Shown one piece after another: positions 19,321-27,669 of a stretch of DNA of 34,104 nt. The position numbers and the translations under genes are program-made. Origin of the DNA: Nitriliruptoraceae bacterium (GTDB taxonomy: Bacteria > Actinomycetota > Nitriliruptoria > Nitriliruptorales > Nitriliruptoraceae). Where the stretch lies: the NCBI GenBank assembly GCA_003565155.1, contig PXDB01000112.1, forward strand, positions 1 to 34,104. The letters run 5' to 3'. The first letter of the stretch is position 1; each line of letters starts with the position of its first letter. The notes below the pieces were generated by a model, which saw only the letters and a program-made list of their open reading frames with translations, was not told where the DNA came from and did not search any database.

Positions 19321-20256
19321 TCACAGCTTGCGCAGCCAGACCCGCTCCACGGCGTGTTCGCTGCCCTTGCGCAGGATCAGGTCGGCGCGGCTGCGCGTCG
19401 GCACGATGTTCTCCACGAGGTTCAGTCCGTTGATCCGCTCCCAGATCTGACTGGCCGTCTCATCGGCCTGGGCGTCGTCGAGTTCGGCGTAGCGGGCGAA
19501 GTACGAGCGCGGATCGCGGAACGCGGTGTCGCGCAGCCGTCGGAAGCGCTGCACGTACCAGCGCTTGACATCCCGCTCCTCGGCGTCGACGTAGACCGAG
19601 AAGTCGAAGAAGTCGGAGACGAACACCCGGTCATCCCGTGAGGTGCCGGTCTGGAGCACGTTGAGGCCCTCGACGATCAGGATGTCCGGTTGGCGGATGA
19701 CCACGTGTTCATCGGCCAGGACGTCGTAGCGCAGGTGCGAGTAGACGGGGGCGCGGACCTCTGGGACGCCCGACTTCACCTGCCCGACGAACCGCACCAG
19801 CGCCGCGGTGTCGTAGGACTCTGGGAAGCCTTTGCGTTCGAGCAGTCCGCGCTCCTCGAGCACCGCGTTGGGGTGGAGGAAGCCGTCGGTGGTCACCAGA
19901 GCCACCTCTGGGTGGTCGGGCCAGCGCGACAGCAGTGCCTGCAGGATGCGCGAGGTGGTCGACTTGCCCACGGCGACCGAGCCGGCGATGCCGATGACGA
20001 AGGGGACCTTCGCCGCCAGCGAGCCGAGGAAGGTGTCGGTGGCGCGGTGGAGGTCCTGGGTCGCCGCCACGTACAGGTTCAGCAACCGCGACAGCGGCAG
20101 GTACACATCGGCGACCTCGGTCAGCGAGATGGCCTCGTTGATGCCGCGCAGGCGCGCGAGATCGCCTTCGCTCAGCGACATCGGTGTCGCAGAGGCCAGA
20201 GCAGCCCAGTCGTCCCGTGCCAGGCCAACCCACGGTGACGGGTCGAGGTGCTGCAC
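19321..20256 (-). CDS. coaA: Type I pantothenate kinase
   Basis: 311 residues, the length of M. tuberculosis CoaA (312). It phosphorylates pantothenate with ATP, the committed step of CoA synthesis, and is usually feedback-inhibited by CoA. Visible are the P-loop [10 protein letters not shown] (Lys98), the TTDGFLHPN motif, [18 protein letters not shown], the EGLNVLQ block and the closing [18 protein letters not shown] 20254-20256 with AAGG 6 nt upstream gives the typical actinobacterial start. Convergent with the hydrolase gene. Confidence 0.96.
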   Translation of the reverse strand: MQHLDPSPWVGLARDDWAALASATPMSLSEGDLARLRGINEAISLTEVADVYLPLSRLLNLYVAATQDLHRATDTFLGSLAAKVPFVIGIAGSVAVGKSTTSRILQALLSRWPDHPEVALVTTDGFLHPNAVLEERGLLERKGFPESYDTAALVRFVGQVKSGVPEVRAPVYSHLRYDVLADEHVVIRQPDILIVEGLNVLQTGTSRDDRVFVSDFFDFSVYVDAEERDVKRWYVQRFRRLRDTAFRDPRSYFARYAELDDAQADETASQIWERINGLNLVENIVPTRSRADLILRKGSEHAVERVWLRKL

Positions 20257-20550
20257 GATGCGCCTTGCGTGCTCGGCTGGGCGTTCTGCGCGCAGACTAA
20301 CGCGGCCGGTCAACGACGGCTGACGTCGCCCGCAGCGGCGCACCGGCCGGCACGCACGCCGGACCGCGGTGGCCGGCGACGCTGCCGTCCGTGCCTCGCG
20401 CTCGTCGTCACCGGGCGTGAACGCGGCGGATCGGCCCGCCATGGGGAACACTGACCGACATCGTGCCGGCGCAACGTGCCAGCGGAAGCGTCGGCGGAGC
20501 GCAGACGGCGACCGATCGGACTGCACCCGCACCCCGGAGCCCGCCCCACC

Positions 20551-22728
20551 GTGTCACCCACCGAGCGCCAGCTGCTGCTGCAGCGACTCGTGGCTGCGGC
20601 CATGGTGGTGCTGCTCGTGCCGGTCTTCGTCGCGGTGGCCGCCGTCGCCGACGAGCAGCCGATCCGTTCCGGTGAGCCGGCGCCGAGGACGGTCTTCGCC
20701 GAGCAGCCGGTCCAGGTCACCGACCCCGAGGCCACCGAGGTCGCCCAACGCCAGGCTGCCGAGGGGGTCGAACCGGTCTACACCCCGGATCGCGAGGCGC
20801 AGTCCGCCATCGTGCGGGACGTGCGTGAGGTCTTCACCGCGACCTGGGAGGTCCGTGAATCCGACGCCGACGAGGAGGATGCAGCTGCCCCGGCACCGCT
20901 GCACGCCGTGCAGCGTGAGGAGCTCTCGCTCCTCGAACCGGAACTCGACGAGGAGGTCGTCGACGCGCTGGTCAGCCTGTCGGACAGCGATCTCGAGGTG
21001 GTGGAGCGGGAGACGATCTCGATCGCCCAGGAGTTCGCGCGGCAACGGGTGTCCGAGGAGGAGATCGACGCCCTGCTGGATGACAGCCTGCCGGTGGAGC
21101 TGTCGCTGCGTTCCCTGCCGGGTGACAGCGGGGTGCGGATCACCCTGCCGGTGCTGCAGGAGCACCTGCGCCCCACGGTGACCGTCGATCCCGACGCGAC
21201 GGCGGCGGCCCGGGACCGGGCGGCCGACAGCGTCGATGAGATCACCGCTACCTGGCGCTCCGGTGAGGCGATCGTGCGCGAGGGCGAGGTGGTGAGCGCG
21301 ATGGCCGCCCGGGCCATCGACGAGCTCGGGCTGACCGGTGGGAGCCCGTGGACCGCCTGGCTGACGGCGACCGCTGCCATGCTGCTGGTGACCGCGGTGG
21401 CGGGGATCTACCTGTCGAAGATGCAGCCCATCGTGTGGGTGACGGGCAAGAAGCTCCTGCTGCTGGCGATGCTGGTGGTGCTGTACGCCGCGCTCGTGGT
21501 CGGCGTCGCTGCGATCGTGGACGCCACCTCGGCGGGCTGGTTGTTCGCGGTGCCCGCTGGGGCGCTCGCGATGCTGGTCGCGCTGTTGGTCCACCCGGTC
21601 ATCGGCATCGCGACGATGCTGCCGGCGTCCGTGCTGGTACTGCTGGTGCGGCCGAACGCGGGATCGGTCGCGCTGTTCGCCGCGATCGCGGTGCTGTTCA
21701 GCGTCCCCCTCACCACGACGATCGCCAAGCGCTCCGACCTGCGCTCCGCGACGTTGCGCGCGGGGCTCGCGTTCCCGGTCATCGCCGGCCTCGTCGCCCT
21801 GGTGTTCGGGCCCCAGGACGACGTGCTGGTGGCCGTGGCCGCCGGCGCGGTCAACGGCCTCGTGAGTGCCATCGTCGTCCAGGGCGCGATGCCCTTCCTG
21901 GAGACCCTCTTCCGCCTGCCGACGGTCACCGCGCTGCTCGACCTCGCCGACCGGAACCACCCCCTGCTCCGGGAGCTGGAGACCAAGGCGCTCGGGTCCT
22001 ACAACCACTCGGTGATGGTCGCTTCCCTCACCGAGCGGGCCTGCCGGGAGATCGGTGCCGATCCGCTGCTCGGCAGCGTGGCCGGTCTGTACCACGACAT
22101 CGGGAAGGTGCGACAACCGCACTTCTTCATCGAGAACCAGCAGGGGATCGCGAACCCCCACGATGACCTGGAACCGCGGGTCTCGGCAACGATCATCCAG
22201 AACCACGTCATCGATGGTGTGGAGATGGCGACCGAGCACCGCCTCCCGCCGGAGGTCGTTGCGTGCATCGGCAGCCATCACGGGACCATGCTGGTCAGCT
22301 ACTTCTACGACAAGGCCGTGCGCGCTGCCGGCGGTGACCGCGACGCTGTCGACGAGTCGGCGTACCGCTACCGCGGCCACAAGCCGCGCAGCAAGGAGGC
22401 GGCCTTGCTGCTCCTGGCCGACTGCTGCGAGGCGACCACCCGGGCCATGGCCATGTCGCGCGGCACGCTGCCACGCGAGGAGATCGAGGGCACGGTGGAC
22501 CGCCTGCTGCAGGAACGTCTCGACGACGGGCAGTTCGAGGAGTGCGACCTGACCTTCCGGGAACTGCAGCGCGCCCGCGACACCATCGTCGAGTCACTGG
22601 TGGGCATCTACCACCCGAGGATCGCCTACCCGTCCAAGCAGGAGGGGGACGCGGGCGGCGGTCGGTCGGTCGGCGGTGAGGATCCCACGCCGACACCGCC
22701 CCCGGTGCCGGCCCCGCCGCGCCGCTGA
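20551..22728 (+). CDS. 7TM-HD domain phosphohydrolase (PgpH-like, c-di-AMP phosphodiesterase family)
   Basis: 725 residues. An N-terminal membrane helix (about 11-32) leads to a large acidic extracytoplasmic domain (about 33-265, 7TMR-HDED type), a seven-helix membrane region (about 270-460) and a cytosolic HD domain. HD motifs are [13 protein letters not shown] (His515, Asp516), [19 protein letters not shown], and [13 protein letters not shown]. Listeria PgpH of this architecture cleaves c-di-AMP. The C-terminal ~35 residues are Pro/Gly-rich. GTG 20551 is preferred since it places the membrane helix near the N-terminus; GTG 20476 is an alternative. Confidence 0.9.
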   Translation: MSPTERQLLLQRLVAAAMVVLLVPVFVAVAAVADEQPIRSGEPAPRTVFAEQPVQVTDPEATEVAQRQAAEGVEPVYTPDREAQSAIVRDVREVFTATWEVRESDADEEDAAAPAPLHAVQREELSLLEPELDEEVVDALVSLSDSDLEVVERETISIAQEFARQRVSEEEIDALLDDSLPVELSLRSLPGDSGVRITLPVLQEHLRPTVTVDPDATAAARDRAADSVDEITATWRSGEAIVREGEVVSAMAARAIDELGLTGGSPWTAWLTATAAMLLVTAVAGIYLSKMQPIVWVTGKKLLLLAMLVVLYAALVVGVAAIVDATSAGWLFAVPAGALAMLVALLVHPVIGIATMLPASVLVLLVRPNAGSVALFAAIAVLFSVPLTTTIAKRSDLRSATLRAGLAFPVIAGLVALVFGPQDDVLVAVAAGAVNGLVSAIVVQGAMPFLETLFRLPTVTALLDLADRNHPLLRELETKALGSYNHSVMVASLTERACREIGADPLLGSVAGLYHDIGKVRQPHFFIENQQGIANPHDDLEPRVSATIIQNHVIDGVEMATEHRLPPEVVACIGSHHGTMLVSYFYDKAVRAAGGDRDAVDESAYRYRGHKPRSKEAALLLLADCCEATTRAMAMSRGTLPREEIEGTVDRLLQERLDDGQFEECDLTFRELQRARDTIVESLVGIYHPRIAYPSKQEGDAGGGRSVGGEDPTPTPPPVPAPPRR

Positions 22729-22759
22729 CGGGCCGACCGGCCCCGCCGCAGCCTGTGAC

Positions 22760-23047
22760 TCAGCCGAGCGGTTCCTGCCCGAGGGAGAACCCGGCATCGA
22801 GGACGTCCTCGGCGTAGGAACGGAAGGCGATGACGGTCTCGGAGCCCCGGATGCCGGTGACCTTGCCGATCCCTCCGGTCACCACGTCGGCGAGCGCTTC
22901 GTTCTCCGGGACACGGACCTTGACGATCAGGTCGTAGCGGCCGGTGACGGAGTAGACCTCGGTGACACCGTCGAGGTGGCAGATCGCCTCGGCGGCTTCC
23001 GGTACCTGATCGACATCGACGTCGAGCAGGACGAAGGCGGTGATCAC
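22760..23047 (-). CDS. Lrp/AsnC-type ligand-binding (RAM) domain protein
   Basis: 95 residues. This is the alpha-beta effector domain of Lrp/AsnC regulators without an HTH: ITAFVLLDVDVDQVPEA, then the GVTEVYSVTGRYDLIVKVRV core and IRGSETVIAF. Such stand-alone RAM proteins bind amino acids and may modulate full-length Lrp partners. GTG 23047 has GGGAGG 7 nt upstream. It is divergent from the alkyltransferase-like gene with an 88-bp gap. Confidence 0.85.
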   Translation of the reverse strand: MITAFVLLDVDVDQVPEAAEAICHLDGVTEVYSVTGRYDLIVKVRVPENEALADVVTGGIGKVTGIRGSETVIAFRSYAEDVLDAGFSLGQEPLG

Positions 23048-23135
23048 CGGTTCCCTCCCGATCGGCGGGTCGCCTCCTACGGTAGTCACGGCGCCTCGCG
23101 CGAGGGACGTCGGCGAGGGCGGGGTGAGGAGCACG

Positions 23136-23420
23136 ATGGTGACCAGCTTCGCCGATCGCGTCGTCGAGGTGGTCGCTGACACCCGTCCCGGTGACGTGCT
23201 CAGCTACGGCGAGGTCGCGGTGGAGGCGGGTCGGCCGAGCGCGGCCCGTGCCGTTGGGGCCGTCCTGCACCATCACGGCGACGCGCTGCCGTGGTGGCGG
23301 ATCGTCACCGCGGCAGGACGCCTGGTGCCGGGCCTCGAAGAGGAGCAGGAACGCCGTCTCCACGCGGAGGGGGTACCTTGCCGAGCCGGCCACGCACTGC
23401 GGCGTGGTTCCCGTGCCTGA
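23136..23420 (+). CDS. Alkyltransferase-like protein (MGMT DNA-binding domain without active Cys)
   Basis: 94 residues. The fold is the C-terminal Ada/MGMT DNA-binding domain: VLSYGEVAVEAG, helix RPSAARAVGAVLHHH (Arg38 as the base-flipping arginine) and PWWRIVTAAGRLV. In MGMT the site reads PCHR; here the Cys is replaced by Trp (PWWR, residues 52-55). This is the mark of ATL proteins, which bind O6-alkylguanine without repair and hand it to nucleotide excision repair. GAGGAG precedes the ATG by 4 nt. Confidence 0.88.
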   Translation: MVTSFADRVVEVVADTRPGDVLSYGEVAVEAGRPSAARAVGAVLHHHGDALPWWRIVTAAGRLVPGLEEEQERRLHAEGVPCRAGHALRRGSRA

Positions 23421-23729
23421 CGTCCATCTTGCGGTGCCCTCGGCACCGTTATGTGCGCTGTCCGCGCGCTGATGTGGTCGAGGGATGCGTTCCGCAGCAA
23501 GGTGCGTTCCTCCGGTTACGGCGTGGATCCCGTCCACATGAGCCGAATCGACGCCACCGCCTCGGAATCACCGCCGGTGGACACCCTGCGGAGGTCGGCA
23601 CCGCCGGCCTCCCGGCTCCGAACCACATCTGCGAGGGTCAGCACCGCAGCTACCCCGTAGCCACGTCGCTCCCCGCGACATCGTGCGCGCACGCGCGCGA
23701 TGCCTGCCCCCTGAAGGAGGAGGCGCCAG
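23421..23729. other. 309-bp leader region before the first sigma gene
   Basis: No gene seen. A 7-bp hairpin (CGGTGCC/GGCACCG, loop CTC, 23432-23448) followed by TT just after the ATL stop may be its terminator. An imperfect 24-bp palindrome (23679-23702, GCGC-rich) lies just before the sigma gene's ribosome site GGAGGAGG. I could not assign a promoter. Confidence 0.45.
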
Positions 23730-24890
23730 GTGACGCCCACCGAACTGCCGACCGCTGAGGTCGCCGTCCAGGAACTCCTCGAGCGCTCGTCCGAGCGCGG
23801 TTACGTCCTGCTCTCCGAGCTCCAGGAACTGCACGTGCCCGAGTTGCACGGTGACACCTGGGTTGACGACGCGATCGTGACCGCCACCGATCAGGGTGTG
23901 CAGGTCATCGACGACGTCGCCGATGACGCTCCGGAGGAGGTCGGCGACGCGTCCGCGGCACTGACCACCGACCTCGTCCGCCAGTACCTCAACGACGCCG
24001 GTCGTCACGCCCTGCTGACCAAGGAGGACGAGGCTGACCTCGCCAAGCGGTACCAGGCCGGCCTGGCCGCCGAACGGTTCCTGAAGGAACTAGGTGACCA
24101 GCTGACCCGGACCAAGCGCGCGCGCCTCAAGCGCGTCGCCCGCGACGGCGAGCGCGCGAAGGAGCGCATGGTCCAGGCCAACCTGCGTCTCGTGGTACCC
24201 CAGGCGCGGAAGTTCTCCGGTCGCGATCTCGACTTCATCGAGTTGATCCAGGAGGGCAACCTCGGGCTCCTGCGGGCCGTCGAGAAGTTCGACCACACCA
24301 AGGGCTACAAGTTCTACACCTACGCCGTGTGGTGGATCCGGCAGGCCCTGCAGCGCGGCGTGGCCAGCAAGGGGCGGACGATCCGCGTGCCGGCCCACGT
24401 CTGGGAGCTCTACGGCAAGCTGCGTGCCGCGGAGCTGCGGCTGCGCCAGCAGAAGGGTGGTGACCCCACGGAGGAGGAGGTCGCCGAGGAGGTTGGGCTC
24501 ACGGTCGACCGTGTCCGCGAGGTCCGCGACGCGATGCAGGAGCTCGTCAGCCTCGACCGACCCATCGGTGAGGATGGCGACGCCACGATGGGCGATCTGA
24601 TCGCCGACGCCGCCCAGCTCGACCCAGCCGACACCGCGCTCGAGGGCGACGCCCTCAGCCAGATCGACGCGGCCCTGGCTGCACTGGACGACCGCGAGCG
24701 CATCATCCTGGTGCTGCGGTTCGGGCTCGGTGGGCAGGAGCCGCAGACCCTCGAGGAGATCGGCGCGCACTTCGGCCTGACCCGTGAGCGCATCCGCCAG
24801 ATGCAGAACCGGGCACTCGCGAAGCTCCGTCACCCTTCCCGGGCCCACAACCTCTCCGGGTTGCTCGACGTCCTCGACCGGGCCGCCTGA
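23730..24890 (+). CDS. RpoD-type sigma-70 factor, divergent paralogue
   Basis: 386 residues. Order: compact region 1.1 (about 12-62, LLERSSERGYVLLSELQEL), region 1.2 (LVRQYLNDAG), region 2 (LVVPQARKFSGRDLDFIELIQEGNLGL, then KGYKFYTYAVWWIRQALQRG), region 3 and region 4 (TRERIRQMQNRALAKLRHPSR). The unusual residues are Pro157 where SigA has Ser (VVS), Tyr196 and Val200 in the melting motif (SigA: FSTYATWW), and Gln208 at the E. coli sigma70 Thr440 position. GTG 23730 has GGAGGAGG 6 nt upstream. The acidic segment between 1.1 and 1.2 is short, unlike E. coli. A group 1-like but divergent factor, possibly alternative. Confidence 0.9.
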   Translation: MTPTELPTAEVAVQELLERSSERGYVLLSELQELHVPELHGDTWVDDAIVTATDQGVQVIDDVADDAPEEVGDASAALTTDLVRQYLNDAGRHALLTKEDEADLAKRYQAGLAAERFLKELGDQLTRTKRARLKRVARDGERAKERMVQANLRLVVPQARKFSGRDLDFIELIQEGNLGLLRAVEKFDHTKGYKFYTYAVWWIRQALQRGVASKGRTIRVPAHVWELYGKLRAAELRLRQQKGGDPTEEEVAEEVGLTVDRVREVRDAMQELVSLDRPIGEDGDATMGDLIADAAQLDPADTALEGDALSQIDAALAALDDRERIILVLRFGLGGQEPQTLEEIGAHFGLTRERIRQMQNRALAKLRHPSRAHNLSGLLDVLDRAA

Positions 24891-24912
24891 GCCCACCGCC
24901 CACCCGCACCTC

Positions 24913-24939
24913 GCGCCCGCCGGCTCTGCCGGCGGGCGC
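24913..24939 (+). terminator. Hairpin terminator after the first sigma gene
   Basis: A perfect 12-bp stem, GCGCCCGCCGGC and its complement, with a TCT loop, lies 22 bp after the stop. No T-run follows, as is common in this GC class. Confidence 0.7.
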
Positions 24940-24958
24940 CGTGCGTCGGCGGCATGAG

Positions 24959-24990
24959 GGATGCCTCCTGCGTGTCAGCCCGTAGCATCC
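24959..24990 (+). promoter_or_regulatory. Inverted repeat over a possible -10 upstream of yibE/F
   Basis: GGATGC (24959-24964) and GCATCC (24985-24990) are inverted copies. TAGCAT (24983-24988), a reasonable -10, overlaps the right arm. The -35 is not clear. The ATG of the YibE/F gene is 58 bp downstream. Confidence 0.3.
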
Positions 24991-25048
24991 GTGCCGGCGT
25001 GCCACGGGGGATGAGCACGGGCCGTGTCATCGTCGTGAGGAGGTCGCG

Positions 25049-26401
25049 ATGCCCGCTGCCGGCGCACTCACCCACCGACATCTGGTCGGTGTCGTCGTCG
25101 TGATCGGGGTGGTCGCCCTGTTGGGTCTCGCCTGGTTGTGGCCTCGGGGCCCGGTGCTGCCAGCTGACGAGGACGCCCCGCCGCTGGAGGATCTCATCGC
25201 CGGCGAGATCCACTCACTGGAGCTGGTCGACGGCGAGCCGGACGAGATCGCGGGCATCTCCGGCGAGGTGGCGATCCTCGAGGTCGATCTCCGGGAGGGC
25301 CCCGACGCTGGACAGCGCATCGAGCTGGAGGTCAACACCGACGGGTTCCCCCCCATCGAGGTCGGTGACCGGGTCCTGCTCGACCGCACCACCGACGTCG
25401 ACGGCGACGTCCGCTACTTCATCACCGACTTCCCCCGCCTGCCGACCCTGTTCTGGCTGCTCGGCCTGTTCGTGGTGACGGTGCTGGTCATCTCCCGTTG
25501 GCACGGACTGCGGTCCCTGATCGGCCTCGGTCTGTCGCTGTTCCTCGTGGTGCGCTTCGTCGTGCCGGCGATCATCGCCGGCACCAGTCCGCCCCTGGTC
25601 GCTCTGGTCGGGGCCATGGCCATCATGATCATCACCCTCTACCTGACCCACGGTGTGAACGAGATGACCACCTCGGCGATCGTGGGGACCGGTGGCGCGC
25701 TGGTGCTGACGGTCGGTCTGGGGGTGCTGTTCATCGACCGGGGCAGGATCACGGGTTTCGCCTCCGACGACGCGGTCTTCGCCCGCTTCGCCGTGGAGAA
25801 CCTCGACCTGCAGGGTCTGGTCCTCGCAGGGCTGATCATCGCCGCGCTCGGTGTGCTGGACGACGTCACGATCAGCCAGGCGTCCACGGTGTTCGCCCTC
25901 CATGACACCGACCGCAGCCTCAGTTGGCGCGCACTGTTCTCACGGGCGATGCGGGTGGGGCGTGACCACATCGCCTCGGTGGTCAACACCCTGTTCCTGG
26001 CCTACACCGGCGCGTCGATCGCGCTGCTGCTGCTGTTCTACACCGGCGGGGTCCCGGCCCTGGAGATCCTCAACTCCGAGGTCCTCGCTGAGGAGATCAT
26101 CAAGACCGTCGTGGGCTCCCTGGGGTTGATCGCCGCCGTGCCCTTCACCACGGCGCTGGCAGCCTCGGTGGCTGTGGGGCGGGACCCGGACGCCCCCCCG
26201 CTCGGCGCACGGCACACGCATCACGGCTCCGGTGGGGCCGCTCGTGCTGCACCGCAGCGGCGCGCGGCGGCTGCACAGCCCGTCGAGGACGTGCACGAGC
26301 TCGACGAGGAGGCGCGTGCCGCCCGCGCGTGGCAGCGTTACCTCGACCAGCGCGAGGCTGACGGAGACGGCGACGAAGCGTCGGGCGGGGGCCCGCGATG
26401 A
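25049..26401 (+). CDS. YibE/F family membrane protein
   Basis: 450 residues. A membrane helix (about 11-31) is followed by an extracytoplasmic beta domain (about 35-125, VDLREGPDAGQRIELEV then DRVLLDRT). A block of seven or so helices forms the conserved YibE/F core, including LVALVGAMAIMIITLYLTHG, ALGVLDDVTISQASTVFAL and GRDHIASVVNTLFLAYTGAS. The C-terminal ~80 residues are a charged, His/Arg- and Glu-rich cytosolic tail. Function is unknown; a membrane transport role has been proposed. GAGGAGGT lies 4 nt before the ATG. The gene's end overlaps the promoter-like sequence of the next sigma gene. Confidence 0.87.
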   Translation: MPAAGALTHRHLVGVVVVIGVVALLGLAWLWPRGPVLPADEDAPPLEDLIAGEIHSLELVDGEPDEIAGISGEVAILEVDLREGPDAGQRIELEVNTDGFPPIEVGDRVLLDRTTDVDGDVRYFITDFPRLPTLFWLLGLFVVTVLVISRWHGLRSLIGLGLSLFLVVRFVVPAIIAGTSPPLVALVGAMAIMIITLYLTHGVNEMTTSAIVGTGGALVLTVGLGVLFIDRGRITGFASDDAVFARFAVENLDLQGLVLAGLIIAALGVLDDVTISQASTVFALHDTDRSLSWRALFSRAMRVGRDHIASVVNTLFLAYTGASIALLLLFYTGGVPALEILNSEVLAEEIIKTVVGSLGLIAAVPFTTALAASVAVGRDPDAPPLGARHTHHGSGGAARAAPQRRAAAAQPVEDVHELDEEARAARAWQRYLDQREADGDGDEASGGGPR

Positions 26402-26426
26402 CGCGATCGCGATCGGCGCGTACCCT
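26398..26426 (+). promoter_or_regulatory. Candidate promoter of the second sigma gene with palindromic spacer
   Basis: ATGACG (26398-26403), a 17-bp spacer and TACCCT (26421-26426) match an actinobacterial -35/-10 pair. The spacer holds the perfect palindrome CGATCGCGATCG (26404-26415), a likely operator site. The -35 overlaps the yibE/F stop codon. Transcription would begin about 26433, giving a ~100-nt leader to GTG 26533. Confidence 0.45.
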
Positions 26427-26532
26427 CAGCGATCCGCACGGCACCGGTCGCCCGCCAACACCGACGGAGCAGGCGCTCGCCGCCGCACGTCCCGTCACCA
26501 CACCGAGAGCCTGGACCCGAGGGACCCACCAC

Positions 26533-27669
26533 GTGAGCGACGTCACACCCCTCTCCGAGCTCTTCGAGCGCGGCGCGTCCCGCGGGTACGTCCTGCTCTC
26601 GGAACTCCAGGAGCTCTTCGACCCGCTCACCCACGCGGACACCTGGGTGGACGACACCGCCCAGGGGGCACGGGACCTCGGCATGCAGGTCCTCGACGAT
26701 CTGGTCGAGGATGCCGACCGGCCGGAGGCGACGCCCCTGTCTGCCTCCTCCGACTCCGTGCGCCAGTACCTGAACGAGATCGGCCGCACGGAACTCCTGA
26801 CCCCTGAGCTCGAGGTCGACCTGGCCAAGCGCTACCAGGCCGGTCTCGCGGCGCACATCCTGCTGGGGTCGGGACAGCGGTTCACCCCGCGCCGCAAAGC
26901 GCAGCTGCGGATGGTCGCCCGTGGTGGCGAACGGGCCAAGGACCACATGATCCGCGCCAACCTGCGCCTGGTGGTCTCCGTGGCGCGCAAGTTCCGCGGG
27001 CGGGGCGTGGACCTGCTCTCCCTGATCCAGGAGGGCAACCTCGGCCTCATCCGCGGTGTGGAGAAGTTCGACCACACCAAGGGCTACAAGTTCTCCACCT
27101 ACGCCACCTGGTGGATCCGCCAGGCCTTGCAGCGCGGGCTGGCCAACACCGGACGGACCGTGCGCCTCCCCGTCCACGTCCACGAGTTGATGGGCAAGGT
27201 GCGCTACGCCGAGTTCGCCCTGCTGCAGCAGCTCGGCCGGGAGCCCAGCGAGCACGAGATCGCGGCGGAGCTCGGCCTGCCCGTGGAGCGGCTGCGTGAG
27301 GTGAAGCTCGCCTCCCAGGACGTCGCCAGCCTGGACAAACCCATCGGTGAGGACGGCGACGCGACGATGGGGGAGCTGGTCGCCGACGAGGAGGCGATCG
27401 ACCCGGAGTCCTCGGCCACGGCCGTGCTCGCCAAGCGTGAGGTGGAGCGGGCCCTGTCGGCGCTGACCGACCGCGAGCGCACCGTGCTGATGCTGCGCTA
27501 CGGCCTGGTGGACGGTGAGGAGCACACCCTCGAGGACATCGGGGCACAGTTCGGCCTGACCCGTGAACGCATCCGCCAGATCGAGAAGAAGACGCTGACC
27601 AAGCTGCGCCACCCCTCCCGGGGCTTCCAGCTCCGTGGCCTGCTGGACAGCGTTGACGCACCCAGCTGA
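26533..27669 (+). CDS. RpoD-type sigma-70 factor, canonical paralogue
   Basis: 378 residues. Domain order as in the neighbour: region 1.1 (about 5-58, LFERGASRGYVLLSELQEL), region 1.2 (SVRQYLNEIGRTELL), region 2 (LLSLIQEGNLGLIRGVEKFD, KGYKFSTYATWWIRQALQRG), region 3 and region 4 (TRERIRQIEKKTLTKLRHPSR). The melting and -10 helix is standard except Gln200 in place of E. coli sigma70 Thr440. GTG 26533 is preferred: it aligns with the start of the paralogue, and the open frame back to ATG 26398 has lower third-position GC with several rare codons (cga, aga) and contains the candidate promoter. It may be the principal sigma factor of the organism. The downstream PBP4 gene overlaps by 1 nt. Confidence 0.92.
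   Translation: MSDVTPLSELFERGASRGYVLLSELQELFDPLTHADTWVDDTAQGARDLGMQVLDDLVEDADRPEATPLSASSDSVRQYLNEIGRTELLTPELEVDLAKRYQAGLAAHILLGSGQRFTPRRKAQLRMVARGGERAKDHMIRANLRLVVSVARKFRGRGVDLLSLIQEGNLGLIRGVEKFDHTKGYKFSTYATWWIRQALQRGLANTGRTVRLPVHVHELMGKVRYAEFALLQQLGREPSEHEIAAELGLPVERLREVKLASQDVASLDKPIGEDGDATMGELVADEEAIDPESSATAVLAKREVERALSALTDRERTVLMLRYGLVDGEEHTLEDIGAQFGLTRERIRQIEKKTLTKLRHPSRGFQLRGLLDSVDAPS

Noticed and set aside
20257..20550. coaA promoter with TTGACC and TAGTCT on the minus strand
   Set aside because: The two hexamers are separated by only about 7-8 bp, too close for a sigma-70 promoter; nothing else convincing in this 294-bp divergent spacer.
26398..26532. Start of the second sigma factor at ATG 26398 (overlap with yibE/F stop)
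   Set aside because: The added 45 residues are low complexity, third-position GC falls and rare codons appear, and the paralogue aligns from GTG 26533. Not excluded without N-terminal data.
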